Source: Massilia sp. HP4 (GTDB taxonomy: Bacteria; Pseudomonadota; Gammaproteobacteria; Burkholderiales; Burkholderiaceae_D). Taken from it: 64,000 nucleotides of DNA. Shown here one piece after another: positions 42,201-50,563 of this stretch. A model generated the notes under the pieces. It was not told the DNA's origin and ran no database searches. It worked only from the letters and a program-made list of their open reading frames with translations. The stretch is taken from the NCBI RefSeq assembly GCF_005222695.1, contig NZ_STGG01000035.1:50788-114787 (forward strand). The letters are read 5' to 3'. The position numbers and the translations under genes were made by a program. The first letter of the stretch is position 1. Every line of letters begins with the position of its first letter.

Positions 42201-43108
42201 GCGTCGGTGCCCTGCTTGGGGGCCAGCCAGATGTCGCCGAACTTGGCCATCTCGCCGAAGTCCGACGACACGGCCACGGTCTTGGTGCCCTTATAGCGCA
42301 CCTCGGTATAGAAGTGGGCGTCCGGGGTGCGGGTCATCGGCACATTCGAGCCCCATACCATCAGGTAGGTCGAGTTGTACCAGTCGGCCGATTCCGGCAC
42401 GTCGGTCTGCTCGCCCCAGACTTGCGGGCTGGCCGGCGGCAGGTCGCAGTACCAGTCATAGAAACTCATCGCCACGCCGCCGATCAGGCTCAGGTAGCGG
42501 GTGCCGGCGGCATAGCTCACCATCGACATGGCGGGGATCGGCGAGAAACCGATGATGCGGTCCGGGCCGAATTCGTCGATCGTGTAGGTGTTGGCGGCGG
42601 CGATCATCTCGTTGACCTCGTCCCATTTGGCGCGCACGAAGCCGCCCTGGCCGCGGATCGATTTATAGCTACGCGCACGCTCCGGATCCTGGCTGACCCA
42701 GGCCCAGGCCTCCACCGGAGCCATGGTCTTGCGCGCCTCGCGCCACAGCTGCATCAGGCGGCCGCGCACCATCGGGTGCTTGACGCGCTGGGCCGAATAC
42801 ACATACCACGAGTAGCTGGCGCCGCGCGGGCAGCCGCGCGGTTCGTGGTTGGGCAGGTCGGGACGGGTGCGAGGGTAGTCGGTCTGCTGGGTTTCCCAGG
42901 TGATCAGGCCGTTCTTGACATAGACCTTCCAGCTGCACGAACCGGTGCAGTTCACGCCATGCGTCGAGCGCACGATCTTGTCGTGCTGCCAGCGCTGGCG
43001 ATAGGCGTTTTCCCAGGTACGGTCTTCCTCGACCACGGCGCCATGGCCGTTCGAGAAGGTTTGCTTCGGTTTGCCGAAAAAATTCAGGCGGTCCAGAAAG
43101 TGACTCAT
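39287..43108 (-). CDS. narG: Respiratory nitrate reductase alpha subunit
   Basis: 1273 residues (E. coli NarG 1247). The FS0 iron-sulfur ligands H50, C54, C58 and C93 are at the E. coli positions (STHGVNCTGSCSW, RGCPRGAS). The molybdenum-ligand aspartate is in ESADWYNS. It holds the Mo-bis-MGD cofactor and reduces nitrate to nitrite in the cytoplasm. No Tat signal is present, as expected for Nar. The extra length is an Ala/Pro/Lys-rich C-terminal tail of about 35 residues. GGAG precedes the ATG. An inverted repeat lies in the 130-bp gap to narK2. Confidence 0.97.
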   Translation of the reverse strand: MSHFLDRLNFFGKPKQTFSNGHGAVVEEDRTWENAYRQRWQHDKIVRSTHGVNCTGSCSWKVYVKNGLITWETQQTDYPRTRPDLPNHEPRGCPRGASYSWYVYSAQRVKHPMVRGRLMQLWREARKTMAPVEAWAWVSQDPERARSYKSIRGQGGFVRAKWDEVNEMIAAANTYTIDEFGPDRIIGFSPIPAMSMVSYAAGTRYLSLIGGVAMSFYDWYCDLPPASPQVWGEQTDVPESADWYNSTYLMVWGSNVPMTRTPDAHFYTEVRYKGTKTVAVSSDFGEMAKFGDIWLAPKQGTDAALAMAMGHVIMKEYHATGKSAYFNEYAKQYTDFPMLVMLKEKDGLLVPDYFLRASHLANNLDETNNPEWKTLVLDAASGKIVAPSGSIGFRWGESGKWNLEQKDGSSRAAIDPQLSLLGSQDDIVTVGFPYFGGKDAEDLLERKVPVRKVTLADGTQALVTTVFDLSMANYGVDRGICPNTPTSYDDDLPYTPAWQVKHTGVKAADVITVAREFADNADRTRGKSMVIVGAALNHWYHMDMTYRGIINMLMMCGCIGQSGGGWSHYVGQEKLRPQTGWTPLAFALDWNRPSRQMNSTSFFYAHTSQWRHEKLSTSEILCPTADGERAEMSLLDYNAKAERMGWLPSAPQLETNPLDVVQAAERAGEDPVKYAVDQIKAGTLNLSCDDPDNPKNFPRNMFVWRSNILGSSGKGHEYFLKYLLGTQNALMSDEDDCVKPRDVKVRPAAEGKLDLLVVLDFRMSTTCLYGDIVLPTATWYEKDDLNTSDMHPFIHPLSEAVQPLWESKSDWEIYKGIAAKFSEIGGAHLGTRKDLVLTPLMHDTPGELGQPFDPKDWRAGECEPIPGKTMPSMTVVERNFGDVYKKFTSVGPLLEKVGNGGKGIGWKTGHEVEVLRGINRTVLADGVSKGQPRLDTAIDAAEMILSLAPETNGHVAVKAWDALSKMTGRDHTHLAIPREHDSIRFRDIQAQPRKIISSPTWSGLESEEVSYNACYTNVHELIPWRTLTGRQQFYQDHAWMRDFGEGLCVYKAAIDTKTTDALLNARPNGNKEIALNFITPHQKWGIHSTYSDNMRMLTLSRGGPHVWLSEIDARNAGIEDNDWIEVFNVNGTLTARAVVSQRVPEGMTLMYHAQEKIVNVPGAETSKKRGGIHNSVTRAVTKPTHMIGGYAQLSYGFNYYGTVGSNRDEFVLVRKMRDVEWMEGPRDESRPNGDPGVRGGKKPAGAVRAVDAAAASKSSQAQEPALASAAKGA

Positions 43109-43201
43109 GATTTCTCCATTGGTGCGTACAGCCTGGAACCAGTGTAGGTTTGCGCTGCGACGCTGGGTATTCGCAGGAAGTCGGTCGGTGCCGTCGCATC
43201 G

Positions 43202-43242
43202 GGACTAGACCGACTAGTCCTTTCGATCTAATGACTGATTAG
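43202..43242. repeat. CTAG-type inverted repeats between narK2 and narG
   Basis: GGACTAG (43202-43208) and CTAGTCC (43214-43220) are a perfect 7-5-7 inverted repeat. Next to it, CTAAT (43228-43232) and ATTAG (43238-43242) form a 5-5-5 repeat that runs into the narK2 stop codon. No U run follows on the minus strand, so a binding site or processing hairpin is more likely than a terminator. Confidence 0.45.
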
Positions 43243-44627
43243 CAAGGCATCTCCGCGCCCTTGCGCGAGTAGTACCACCAGGTGATCGCGATGCAGGTCG
43301 CGTAGAAGCCGATGAAGCACCACAGCGCCGCGCCGGGGCTGCCGGTGAGGGCGATCGAGGTGCCGTAGCTCTTGGGGATGAAGAAGGCGCCGTAGGCCGC
43401 CACCGCCGAGGTGAAGCCCAGCACCGCGGCCGCTTCCTTGTTGGCGTTGACGATCGCCTGCTGCTGCACGGCCTCGGGTTTGCCCTTGGCGGCGCGCTGG
43501 TGCAGGCTCAGGAAGATCACCGGGATCATGCGGAAGGTCGAGGCGTTGCCGACGCCGGTGCAGGCGAACAGCACCATGAACATCCAGAAGAAGCCCCCGA
43601 AGTTGCCAACCCCTTGCCCTGCGTTGCCCTGCAGCGGCAGGAACTGCAGCACGCCGACGACCGCCGCGATCATGGCGACGAAAGTCCACAGCGTGACGAC
43701 CGCACCGCCCAATTTATCCGAGATCCAGCCGCCGGCCACGCGCGCCAGGGCGCCGACCAGCGGGCCGAGGAAGGCGTACTGCAGCGGGTTCACGTCGGGG
43801 AACAGGGTCGTGGTCAGCAGCGGGAAGGCGGCCGAGTAGCCGATGAAGGAACCGAAGGTGCCGACATACAGCCAGCACATCAGCCAGTTGTGCTTGCGCT
43901 TGAAGATCACGGCCTGCTCGGCGAACGAAGCCTTGGCCGAGGCCAGGTCGTTCATGCCGAACCAGGCGGCCAGCGCGGTCAGGGCGATGAAGGGCACCCA
44001 GATGAAGCCGGCGTTCTGCAACCACATCTCCTTGACTACGCCAGCGCGGGTCCAGGTCTGCGGGTCGCCGCCGAAGACGGCGGCGGTGATCACCAGCGGC
44101 ACCACGAACTGCACCGCCGACACGCCCAGGTTGCCCAGCCCGGCGTTCATGCCGAGGGCATAGCCTTTCTGCGCCTTGGGGAAGAAGAAGCTGATATTGG
44201 CCATCGACGAGGCGAAGTTGCCGCCGCCGAAGCCACACAGCAGGGCCAGCACCAGCATGGTCGGGTAGCCGGTGGCCGGGTCCTGCACGGCGTAGCCGAT
44301 GCCGATCGCCGGCAGCAGCAGCGAGGCGGTGGATATCGCGGTCCATTTGCGCCCGCCGAAGATCGGCACCATGAAGGAATAGAAGATGCGCAAGGTGGCG
44401 CCCGACAGGCCGGGCACGGCGGCCAGCCAGAACAGCTGGTTGGTGCTGTAGGTGAAGCCGATGTTCGGCAGGTTGACCACCACCACGCTCCATACCATCC
44501 AGACCGCGAAGGCCAGCATCAGGGCCGGGATCGAGATCCAGAGGTTGCGGTTGGCCGTGGCCTTGCCCTGGCTTTGCCAGAATGCGGGAACCTCGGGCTC
44601 CCAGGTCGATATGAGGTAACGGCTCAC
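43239..44627 (-). CDS. narK2: Nitrate/nitrite antiporter, NarK2 type (E. coli NarK-like)
   Basis: 462 residues (E. coli NarK 463), 12 helices. The nitrate signature is at CGFGGGNFASSMANISFFFP and GMNAGLGNLGVSAVQF. This class exchanges incoming nitrate for outgoing nitrite, preventing toxic nitrite build-up from NarG. It has a GTG start with AGGAGAACAAC before it. It follows narK1 by 33 bases; an unfused NarK1/NarK2 pair is common in beta- and gammaproteobacterial denitrifiers. Confidence 0.93.
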   Translation of the reverse strand: MSRYLISTWEPEVPAFWQSQGKATANRNLWISIPALMLAFAVWMVWSVVVVNLPNIGFTYSTNQLFWLAAVPGLSGATLRIFYSFMVPIFGGRKWTAISTASLLLPAIGIGYAVQDPATGYPTMLVLALLCGFGGGNFASSMANISFFFPKAQKGYALGMNAGLGNLGVSAVQFVVPLVITAAVFGGDPQTWTRAGVVKEMWLQNAGFIWVPFIALTALAAWFGMNDLASAKASFAEQAVIFKRKHNWLMCWLYVGTFGSFIGYSAAFPLLTTTLFPDVNPLQYAFLGPLVGALARVAGGWISDKLGGAVVTLWTFVAMIAAVVGVLQFLPLQGNAGQGVGNFGGFFWMFMVLFACTGVGNASTFRMIPVIFLSLHQRAAKGKPEAVQQQAIVNANKEAAAVLGFTSAVAAYGAFFIPKSYGTSIALTGSPGAALWCFIGFYATCIAITWWYYSRKGAEMPC

Positions 44628-44660
44628 GTTGTTCTCCTGATGGTTGTAATGGGGTTGGGC

Positions 44661-45938
44661 TCAGGCTGCGCGCTTGAGCGGCGCGGCCGCAGGCTGGTCC
44701 TGCTGGCCGGGCTTGAACGAGAAATGCATCCACACCAGCGAGACGCAGACGGTCCCGTAGAGCAGCATGAAGGAGCTGGAGCGGATGCCGGTGAGGTCGA
44801 CCACGGCGCCGAACATGATCGGCAGGACGAAGCCACCGAGGCCACCGGCCAGGCCGACCACGCCCGAGACGGCGCCGATGTTGTCGGTGAAGTCGTCCGA
44901 GATGAACTTGAACACCGATGCCTTGCCGATGGCCATGGCGACGCCGACCACGAACAGCAGCACGGTAAACAGGACCGGGCCGAGGCCGATGTCCAGGCCC
45001 ATGGCTCCTTCGACGGTCTGGATGGTCATGCTGGTCTGCGGATAGGACAGGATGAAGAAGCACACCCAGCACACCCACATCACCCACCAGGTGACTTTAT
45101 AAGCGCCGTATTTATCGGAGATCCAGCCGCCCAGCGCGCGCAGCACGCCGCCCGGCAGCGAGAAGCAGGCAGCCAGCAGCGCGGCCAGCTTCAGGTCGAA
45201 GCCGTATTCGCCGACGTAGTACTTGGTCATCCACAAGGCGAGGGCCACGTAGCCGCCGAACACCACCGAGTAGTACTGGCAGTAGCGCCACACGCGCGGG
45301 TCTTTCAACACCTTCATCTGCTGGGCGAAGGTGACGCCGGTCGGGGCCTTGTGCGCAGGGTCCGAGTAAGAGAAGACCCAGAACAGCAGGGCGGTGCCCA
45401 GCATCAGGGCAGCGTAGGCATGGGGCAGCGCCTGCCAGCCCCAGGCCGCGATGATGGCCGGGGCCAGGAACTTGGTCAGGGCCGAGCCGGAGTTGCCTGC
45501 GCCGAACACGCCCATCGCGAAGCCGCGCCGCTCCTGCTTGAACCAGCGCGCCACGTAGGGCGTGCCGACCGAGAACGAGCCGCCGGCCAGGCCGACGAAC
45601 AGGCCGCAGACGAGGAAGTGCCAGAATTCGGTGGCATAGCCGATCATCCAGATCGGCAGGATCGAGGCCAGCATCAGCAGGAAGAACACGATCCGGCCGC
45701 CATAGCGGTCGGTCCAGATCCCGAGCGGGACCCGGATCAGGGAGCCGGTGAGCACCGGGGTGGCGACCAGCAGGCCGAATTCGGTTTCATTCAGGCCGAG
45801 CTGGGTCTTGATCGGGATGCCCAGCACGGCGAACATCATCCAGACGGCAAAGCAGATCGTGAAGGCGAAGGTGCTGCTCACCAGGACGGCGAGGGGGCGC
45901 CGGTCTTGACGATGGGCGTGACGGTTATCGGTTCCCAT
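44661..45938 (-). CDS. narK1: Nitrate/proton symporter, NarK1 type
   Basis: 425 residues, 12 helices, with the nitrate signatures GVFGAGNSGSALTKFLAP and VVGLAGGLGGFVLP. NarK1-type carriers bring in nitrate with protons to start respiration before nitrite is available for exchange. The start at MGTDNR has AAGGAGAAAAAC upstream; the open frame extends further but without similarity. It is the first gene of the nar operon, so its upstream region (45939-46145) should hold the main promoter. Confidence 0.92.
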   Translation of the reverse strand: MGTDNRHAHRQDRRPLAVLVSSTFAFTICFAVWMMFAVLGIPIKTQLGLNETEFGLLVATPVLTGSLIRVPLGIWTDRYGGRIVFFLLMLASILPIWMIGYATEFWHFLVCGLFVGLAGGSFSVGTPYVARWFKQERRGFAMGVFGAGNSGSALTKFLAPAIIAAWGWQALPHAYAALMLGTALLFWVFSYSDPAHKAPTGVTFAQQMKVLKDPRVWRYCQYYSVVFGGYVALALWMTKYYVGEYGFDLKLAALLAACFSLPGGVLRALGGWISDKYGAYKVTWWVMWVCWVCFFILSYPQTSMTIQTVEGAMGLDIGLGPVLFTVLLFVVGVAMAIGKASVFKFISDDFTDNIGAVSGVVGLAGGLGGFVLPIMFGAVVDLTGIRSSSFMLLYGTVCVSLVWMHFSFKPGQQDQPAAAPLKRAA

Positions 45939-46145
45939 GTTTTTCTCCTTGGGTGGTGGGACGGTTACCACCAAGGTTAGGGAATGCGGGCGTGCGCGGC
46001 CATTCGCCGGAGGGTGGCCGGCGCCAGCAATAACGGCCTAGGGCAAGTCAGCCGGATGGGCTAGGAGGCGTGGAAACGGCTAGGCACAAGGGCCTAGCGT
46101 TGGCGGGGCCGGGCCGGAGGGCGGCGCGACTGGCGCGGCCACGAC
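45939..46145 (-). promoter_or_regulatory. narK1 upstream region with four CTAG repeats
   Basis: No gene. Four CTAG tetramers occur at 46038, 46061, 46080 and 46094, within 60 bp, inside repeats such as GGCCTAGGGC, GGGCTAGG and a perfect 7-6-7 palindrome, GCTAGGC (46079-46085) with GCCTAGC (46092-46098). They lie about 100-160 bp upstream of the narK1 start. No TTGAT-N4-ATCAA site was found, although nar promoters are usually FNR or Dnr dependent. Promoter hexamers are not clear; TAACCT at 45977-45972 is a weak -10 candidate. Confidence 0.4.
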
Positions 46146-46171
46146 AAAAAGCCCGCCGAAGGGCGGGCTTT
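46146..46171 (-). terminator. Intrinsic terminator of the cold shock gene
   Basis: On the minus strand, GCCCGCC and GGCGGGC pair around a CTTC tetraloop (UUCG-like class) followed by TTTTT. A flanking AAA/TTT extends the stem. It lies 74 bp downstream of the csp stop. On the plus strand it has only three Ts after the stem. Confidence 0.85.
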
Positions 46172-46244
46172 GGGAAGCGCTTGCAGCCCGCGGCAGCCTC
46201 GCCCACGCTATCTGCGTGGTGCGCGCCGCCGGCAGGCCGTCAGG

Positions 46245-46454
46245 TCAGATGGCGCAGATGTTTCCTGCCTTATCGCCTTTGGGTCCGGTCGAGCGCACGA
46301 AGGACACGCGCTGGTTTTCGGACAGGCTCTTGAAACCGTCGGATTGAATATCCTGAAAGTGCGCGAATAAATCGGCGCCGCCCGCATCAGGGGAGATGAA
46401 GCCGAAGCCCTTGGAATCGTTGAACCATTTTACGGTGCCGGTCTGGGTAGTCAT
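46245..46454 (-). CDS. CspA-family cold shock protein
   Basis: 69 residues forming one cold-shock (OB-fold) domain: [19 protein letters not shown] holds RNP1 (KGFGFI), and DLFAHFQDI replaces the common VFVHF of RNP2. It binds single-stranded RNA or DNA as a chaperone. AAGGAAT precedes the start. An inverted repeat GAGCAAGATTGCTC sits 26-39 bases upstream in the leader. A strong terminator follows. Confidence 0.95.
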   Translation of the reverse strand: MTTQTGTVKWFNDSKGFGFISPDAGGADLFAHFQDIQSDGFKSLSENQRVSFVRSTGPKGDKAGNICAI

Positions 46455-46765
46455 TCGATAATTCCTTTTGCATTAATCAGAGCAAGATTGCTCAAATGCA
46501 CATTCGACCAAGAAAAGGTGTGACGGGAGGGAATCAAACAGGACTGCCAAACGGCGAGACAGGAAAGAAAATCCAACAATAACAACGACTTGATGTAGTG
46601 CAGGATTGAAAGATACACGACTTTGGTCGGATGTCCTAACTGTTTCTTAATTTAATCTCCCGTTGAATGTCGAGCGCTTTTTTACGCGAATCGAGGATGA
46701 CTGTTATGATGAAATGGCTCGGTGCGATGCGATTGACGCAAAGTCGGGAAATGGAATAGATAATA
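46455..46765. promoter_or_regulatory. Divergent gap, csp and RsbRD-type histidine kinase
   Basis: 311 bp, more AT-rich than the surroundings, with no gene seen. It should contain the long 5' leader typical of csp genes and both promoters. A perfect 6-2-6 palindrome (GAGCAA, TTGCTC; 46480-46493) lies in the csp leader. A TTGAT at 46574 lacks the matching ATCAA arm, so it is not an FNR site. No confident promoter hexamers were assigned. Confidence 0.4.
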
Positions 46766-47908
46766 ATGACAAAACATCGACTCGGTGATTTTATCCGCGA
46801 TAATCTTGAGCCTATCCTGCAGGCCTGGGAAGATTTCGCGCGCACCATCGAGCCTCCCGCACTGACGATGGACGACGTCGAATTGCGCGACCACGCCAAG
46901 CAGATGCTGCAGGCGTTCGCCAACGACCTGGCGCAGCCCCAGAGCGACGAAGAGCGCAGCGCGAAATCGCGCGGCCTCGGCAAACGTGGGCGCGCCGACA
47001 CGGCAGCCGAAGTCCATGCCGAAGCGCGCCTGGTTTCCGGCTATACCGTGGTGCAACTGGTGTCCGAGTACCGCGCGCTGCGATCCAGTGTGCTCACCTT
47101 GTGGGCGGCTGATGTCGCGACCGGCCAGTCGACCGACATGGACGACGTCAATCGCTTCAACGAGGCGGTCGACCAGGCGCTGGCCGAATCGGTCGCGCGT
47201 TACGAGGCGATGGTCAAGCAATCGCAGAACATGTTCCTGGCCATTCTCGGCCACGACCTGCGCAACCCGCTCGGCACCATCGTCACTGGCGCCAGCGTCG
47301 TCATGCAGGCGCAGGACATCCCGCCCAAATACGTGCTGGTGGCGACACGGATGTTCAACAGCGCCAAGCGCATGAGCAAACTGATCAACGACCTGATCGA
47401 TTTCACGCGCACTCACCTGGGGCCGGGCATTCCGATCAAGGCCAGGGACGGCGATCTGCTGAAGGTATGTGAAGACGTGGTCGAGGAACTGCGCACCTCC
47501 CACCCCGAAAAGCTGATCGACTTCCAGGCGCCGGCCAAGCTCGAAGCGGCATTCGACGGCAGCCGCATGGCCCAGGTCCTGTCGAACCTGATCGGCAACG
47601 CCCTGCAGTACGGCGCGCCGGAAGCTTCGGTCAAGGTGCGCGTGAAAGATGGCGACGAGGCGGTCGTCATTGCGGTCAACAACCGCGGTCCCTCGATCCC
47701 GCCCGACAAGCTGGCCGGGATCTTCGATCCCCTGGTGCGCATCGCGTCGAGCGTCAACACCGATTACACCGAGCGCACGAGCCTCGGGATCGGCCTGTTC
47801 ATCTCGCGCGAGATCGTCCAGGCGCACGGCGGCCAGCTGAGCGTCGCGTCGACGCCGCAAGACGGCACGACCTTTACCCTGACACTGCCGCGACGCCAGG
47901 GTACGTAA
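46766..47908 (+). CDS. Sensor histidine kinase with RsbRD-like N-terminal domain
   Basis: 380 residues, cytoplasmic. The first 145 or so form an all-helical domain like RsbRD_N (YTVVQLVSEYRALRSSVLTLW). The dimerisation domain has the phospho-acceptor H163 in LAILGHDLRNPLGT, and the ATPase domain has the N box (LIGNALQYGA) and G boxes (SLGIGLFISREIV). No response regulator is adjacent, so the partner is unknown. The N-terminal domain resembles stressosome and globin-like sensor folds, so a heme or stress input is possible but not shown. Confidence 0.87.
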   Translation: MTKHRLGDFIRDNLEPILQAWEDFARTIEPPALTMDDVELRDHAKQMLQAFANDLAQPQSDEERSAKSRGLGKRGRADTAAEVHAEARLVSGYTVVQLVSEYRALRSSVLTLWAADVATGQSTDMDDVNRFNEAVDQALAESVARYEAMVKQSQNMFLAILGHDLRNPLGTIVTGASVVMQAQDIPPKYVLVATRMFNSAKRMSKLINDLIDFTRTHLGPGIPIKARDGDLLKVCEDVVEELRTSHPEKLIDFQAPAKLEAAFDGSRMAQVLSNLIGNALQYGAPEASVKVRVKDGDEAVVIAVNNRGPSIPPDKLAGIFDPLVRIASSVNTDYTERTSLGIGLFISREIVQAHGGQLSVASTPQDGTTFTLTLPRRQGT

Positions 47909-48061
47909 GCGAGAGCCGCATTCCGGCGGGTGACGGTATCCGTGCGGGCGCTGCGCTGGAAGCCGGCGGGCTGATTCTTGACGCGACAATGACTTGGCAT
48001 TCCTGTACCATCCTTGGCGGCATTGGCCACCCGAGTCCCTTTACTTTATCTGCATGGATCG

Positions 48062-50554
48062 ATGAACATGGCCGTATCACGCCAGGCGGAATGGAGCGAA
48101 CAGCAGTGGCGCGATTCGCCGCTGGGCGACCCGTGCGGCTGGCCGTCGGCACTGCGCCTGGCCGCATCGCTGGTGCGCGATTCGCCCGCGCCCATGTGGC
48201 TGGCCTGGGACGATGCGCTGGCACTGCTTGCCAACGACGCCTGCCGCGCACTGCTGCCGGCCGCGCACGCTTATCGGCCGGGCGCGCCCGCCGCCGATGC
48301 CTGGGCCGATGCCTGGGACGCGCTGCGGCCGGCCGCCATGCAGGCGATCGAGGGCCGGGGCAGCCTGATCGAAGAGCTGGAGTTGCGCGTCGAGCGTGGG
48401 CAGGGCGCCGCCTCGGCCTGGGCGGAGTTCTCGTTCGCGCCGCTGCGCGACGACGATGGCCGCGTGCGCGGCCTGCTGTGCACCATGCAGGACCTGGGCC
48501 CGCTGGTGGCCGCCCGGTGCAGCCTGCGCGACAGCGAGGCCGCGGCGGCGCTGCGCAATGCCCAGACCCTGGAGACGGCCGAGCGCTACCGGCTGGCGGT
48601 TCTGTCGACCAACGATGCTGTCTGGGACTGGAACCTGGCCGACGGTCACGTGATCTGGAACCGGGCGGTGCAGACGCTGTTCGGCCACACGCCGGACGCG
48701 ACCAGCGCCGACTGGTGGCTCGACCACATCCATCCCGACGACCGGCCGCGCATCGACAGCACGATCCATGCGGTGATCGACAGCCAGGGCAGCAGCTGGT
48801 CGGGCGAGTACCGCTTCCGGCGCGCCGACGGCAGCTATGCCGACATCTTCGACCGCGGCACGGTGCTGCGCGATGCCGACGGCCGGGCGCTGCGCATGAT
48901 CGGCGCGATGCTCGACCTGAGCGAGCAAAAGGCGACCCGCGCGGCGCTGCGGGAAAGCGAGCGCCTGTTCCGCACCCTGTTCGAGTCGATCGACGAGGGC
49001 TTTTGCGTGATCGAGTTCGTGGATGGCCCGCATGGGCCGCTGAGCGACTATGTGCACGTGCTGGCCAACCCGGCGTATGCCGCCAATACCGGCATCGAGG
49101 ACGTGGTCGGGCAACGGGCCAGGGACATGGTGCCGCTCGAGGCCCAGGCCTGGATCGACACCTACCGCGAAGTGCTCGAGGGCGGCCGGCCGCTGCGCTT
49201 CGAGCGCGAGCTGCGGCATACCGGACGTTTCCTGGAACTGGCGGCGCTGCGCATCGAGCCGCCCGAGCGGCGCCAGGTGGCGGTGCTGTTCCAGGACATC
49301 ACCAAGCGCCACCGCGCCGAACTGGCGCTGCGCGACATGAACGACACGCTCGAGCGCCGGGTGCAAGAAGAAGTCCAGCGCCATGCGCGCATGGAAGAAG
49401 CGCTGCGCCAGTCGCAGAAGATGGAGGCGGTGGGCCAGCTCACGGGCGGGATCGCGCACGACTTCAACAATATGCTGGCCGTGGTGTCGAATGCGATGGA
49501 GCTGCTCGGCCGGCGCCTGGCCGGCAGCGACGAGCGCGCATTGCACTATGTCGGCATCGCCAAGGGGGGCGTACGGCGCGCCGCCCAGCTGACGCAGCGC
49601 CTGCTGGCGTTCTCGCGCCAGCAGCCCTTGCAGCCCGAGTCGGTGTGCGCCAACGACCTGGTGGCCGGCATGTCCGAGTTGATCCGCCATTCGCTCGGCG
49701 GCGCCATCCGCGTCGAGCTCGAACTGGGCGGCGATCCGTGGCTGCTGCACGTCGACCACAACCAGCTCGAGCACGCGATCCTGAACCTGGCCGTCAACGC
49801 ACGTGACGCCATGGAGCGCGGCGGCCAGTTGCTGATCCAGACCGCCAACCGCGTGCTCGACCGGCACGCCTTCGTGGAACTGGGCGACGCCGCGCCGTCC
49901 GAGTACGTGATGATCGCGGTGGCCGACACCGGCACCGGCATGGCGCGCGAGGTGCTGGCCAAGGCCTTCGAGCCCTTCTTCACCACCAAGGAAGTGGGGC
50001 GCGGCACGGGGCTGGGCCTGAGCCAGGTCTACGGCTTCGTCAAGCAGTCCGGCGGCCAGGTGCGGATCGACTCCGTTCCCGGCCAGGGGACCCGGGTCGA
50101 ACTGTACCTGCCGCGCCACCTGGCGCCAGCGAGCATGGCCGTGCCGAGCGTGCCGAGCGTGGCGGCGCCGGACATCGTGCGCGCGCGCGGCTTTGAGGCG
50201 GTCCTGGTGGTGGACGACGAGGCCGCGGTGCGCGACCTGTCGGCGGAAATGCTGCAGATGCTGGGCTACACGGTGCACGTGGCGGACGGCGCGGCGGCGG
50301 CCCTGCGCCTGCTCGCTGCGCATCCCGATATCGCACTGCTGTTTACCGATGTATTGATGCCCGAACTCGACGGCCGCGAGCTCGCCGTGCGCGCGCTGGA
50401 GCAGCGGCCCGGCCTGCCGGTCCTGTTCACCAGCGGGCATACGCGCAACGTGGAAGTCCTGGAAGGCATGCTGGCGCGGGCCAGGATCCTGGCCAAGCCG
50501 TTCACGCTGGCGCAGCTGGCAAGCCAGGTCAGGATGGCGCTCGACGGCGAGTAA
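48062..50554 (+). CDS. PAS-containing hybrid sensor histidine kinase with receiver domain
   Basis: 830 residues from the ATG at 48062; a TTG at 48014 is a longer option, and neither has a good ribosome binding site. Three PAS-like sensor regions (about 20-140, 175-300 and 305-425) precede a kinase core of the NtrB-like class with H466 in GGIAHDFNNML, an ATPase domain with GRGTGLGLSQVYGF, and a C-terminal receiver with phospho-acceptor D763 in LLFTDVLMPELDG. No transmembrane helix is seen, so it senses a cytoplasmic signal. It is convergent with narL (nine bases apart). The target is unknown; such hybrids usually pass phosphate to a separate protein. Confidence 0.87.
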   Translation: MNMAVSRQAEWSEQQWRDSPLGDPCGWPSALRLAASLVRDSPAPMWLAWDDALALLANDACRALLPAAHAYRPGAPAADAWADAWDALRPAAMQAIEGRGSLIEELELRVERGQGAASAWAEFSFAPLRDDDGRVRGLLCTMQDLGPLVAARCSLRDSEAAAALRNAQTLETAERYRLAVLSTNDAVWDWNLADGHVIWNRAVQTLFGHTPDATSADWWLDHIHPDDRPRIDSTIHAVIDSQGSSWSGEYRFRRADGSYADIFDRGTVLRDADGRALRMIGAMLDLSEQKATRAALRESERLFRTLFESIDEGFCVIEFVDGPHGPLSDYVHVLANPAYAANTGIEDVVGQRARDMVPLEAQAWIDTYREVLEGGRPLRFERELRHTGRFLELAALRIEPPERRQVAVLFQDITKRHRAELALRDMNDTLERRVQEEVQRHARMEEALRQSQKMEAVGQLTGGIAHDFNNMLAVVSNAMELLGRRLAGSDERALHYVGIAKGGVRRAAQLTQRLLAFSRQQPLQPESVCANDLVAGMSELIRHSLGGAIRVELELGGDPWLLHVDHNQLEHAILNLAVNARDAMERGGQLLIQTANRVLDRHAFVELGDAAPSEYVMIAVADTGTGMAREVLAKAFEPFFTTKEVGRGTGLGLSQVYGFVKQSGGQVRIDSVPGQGTRVELYLPRHLAPASMAVPSVPSVAAPDIVRARGFEAVLVVDDEAAVRDLSAEMLQMLGYTVHVADGAAAALRLLAAHPDIALLFTDVLMPELDGRELAVRALEQRPGLPVLFTSGHTRNVEVLEGMLARARILAKPFTLAQLASQVRMALDGE

Positions 50555-50563
50555 TGGGCGCGG

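Noticed and set aside
46574..46590. TTGAT in the csp-kinase gap as an FNR half-site.
   Set aside because: No matching ATCAA or TCAA arm at the right distance.
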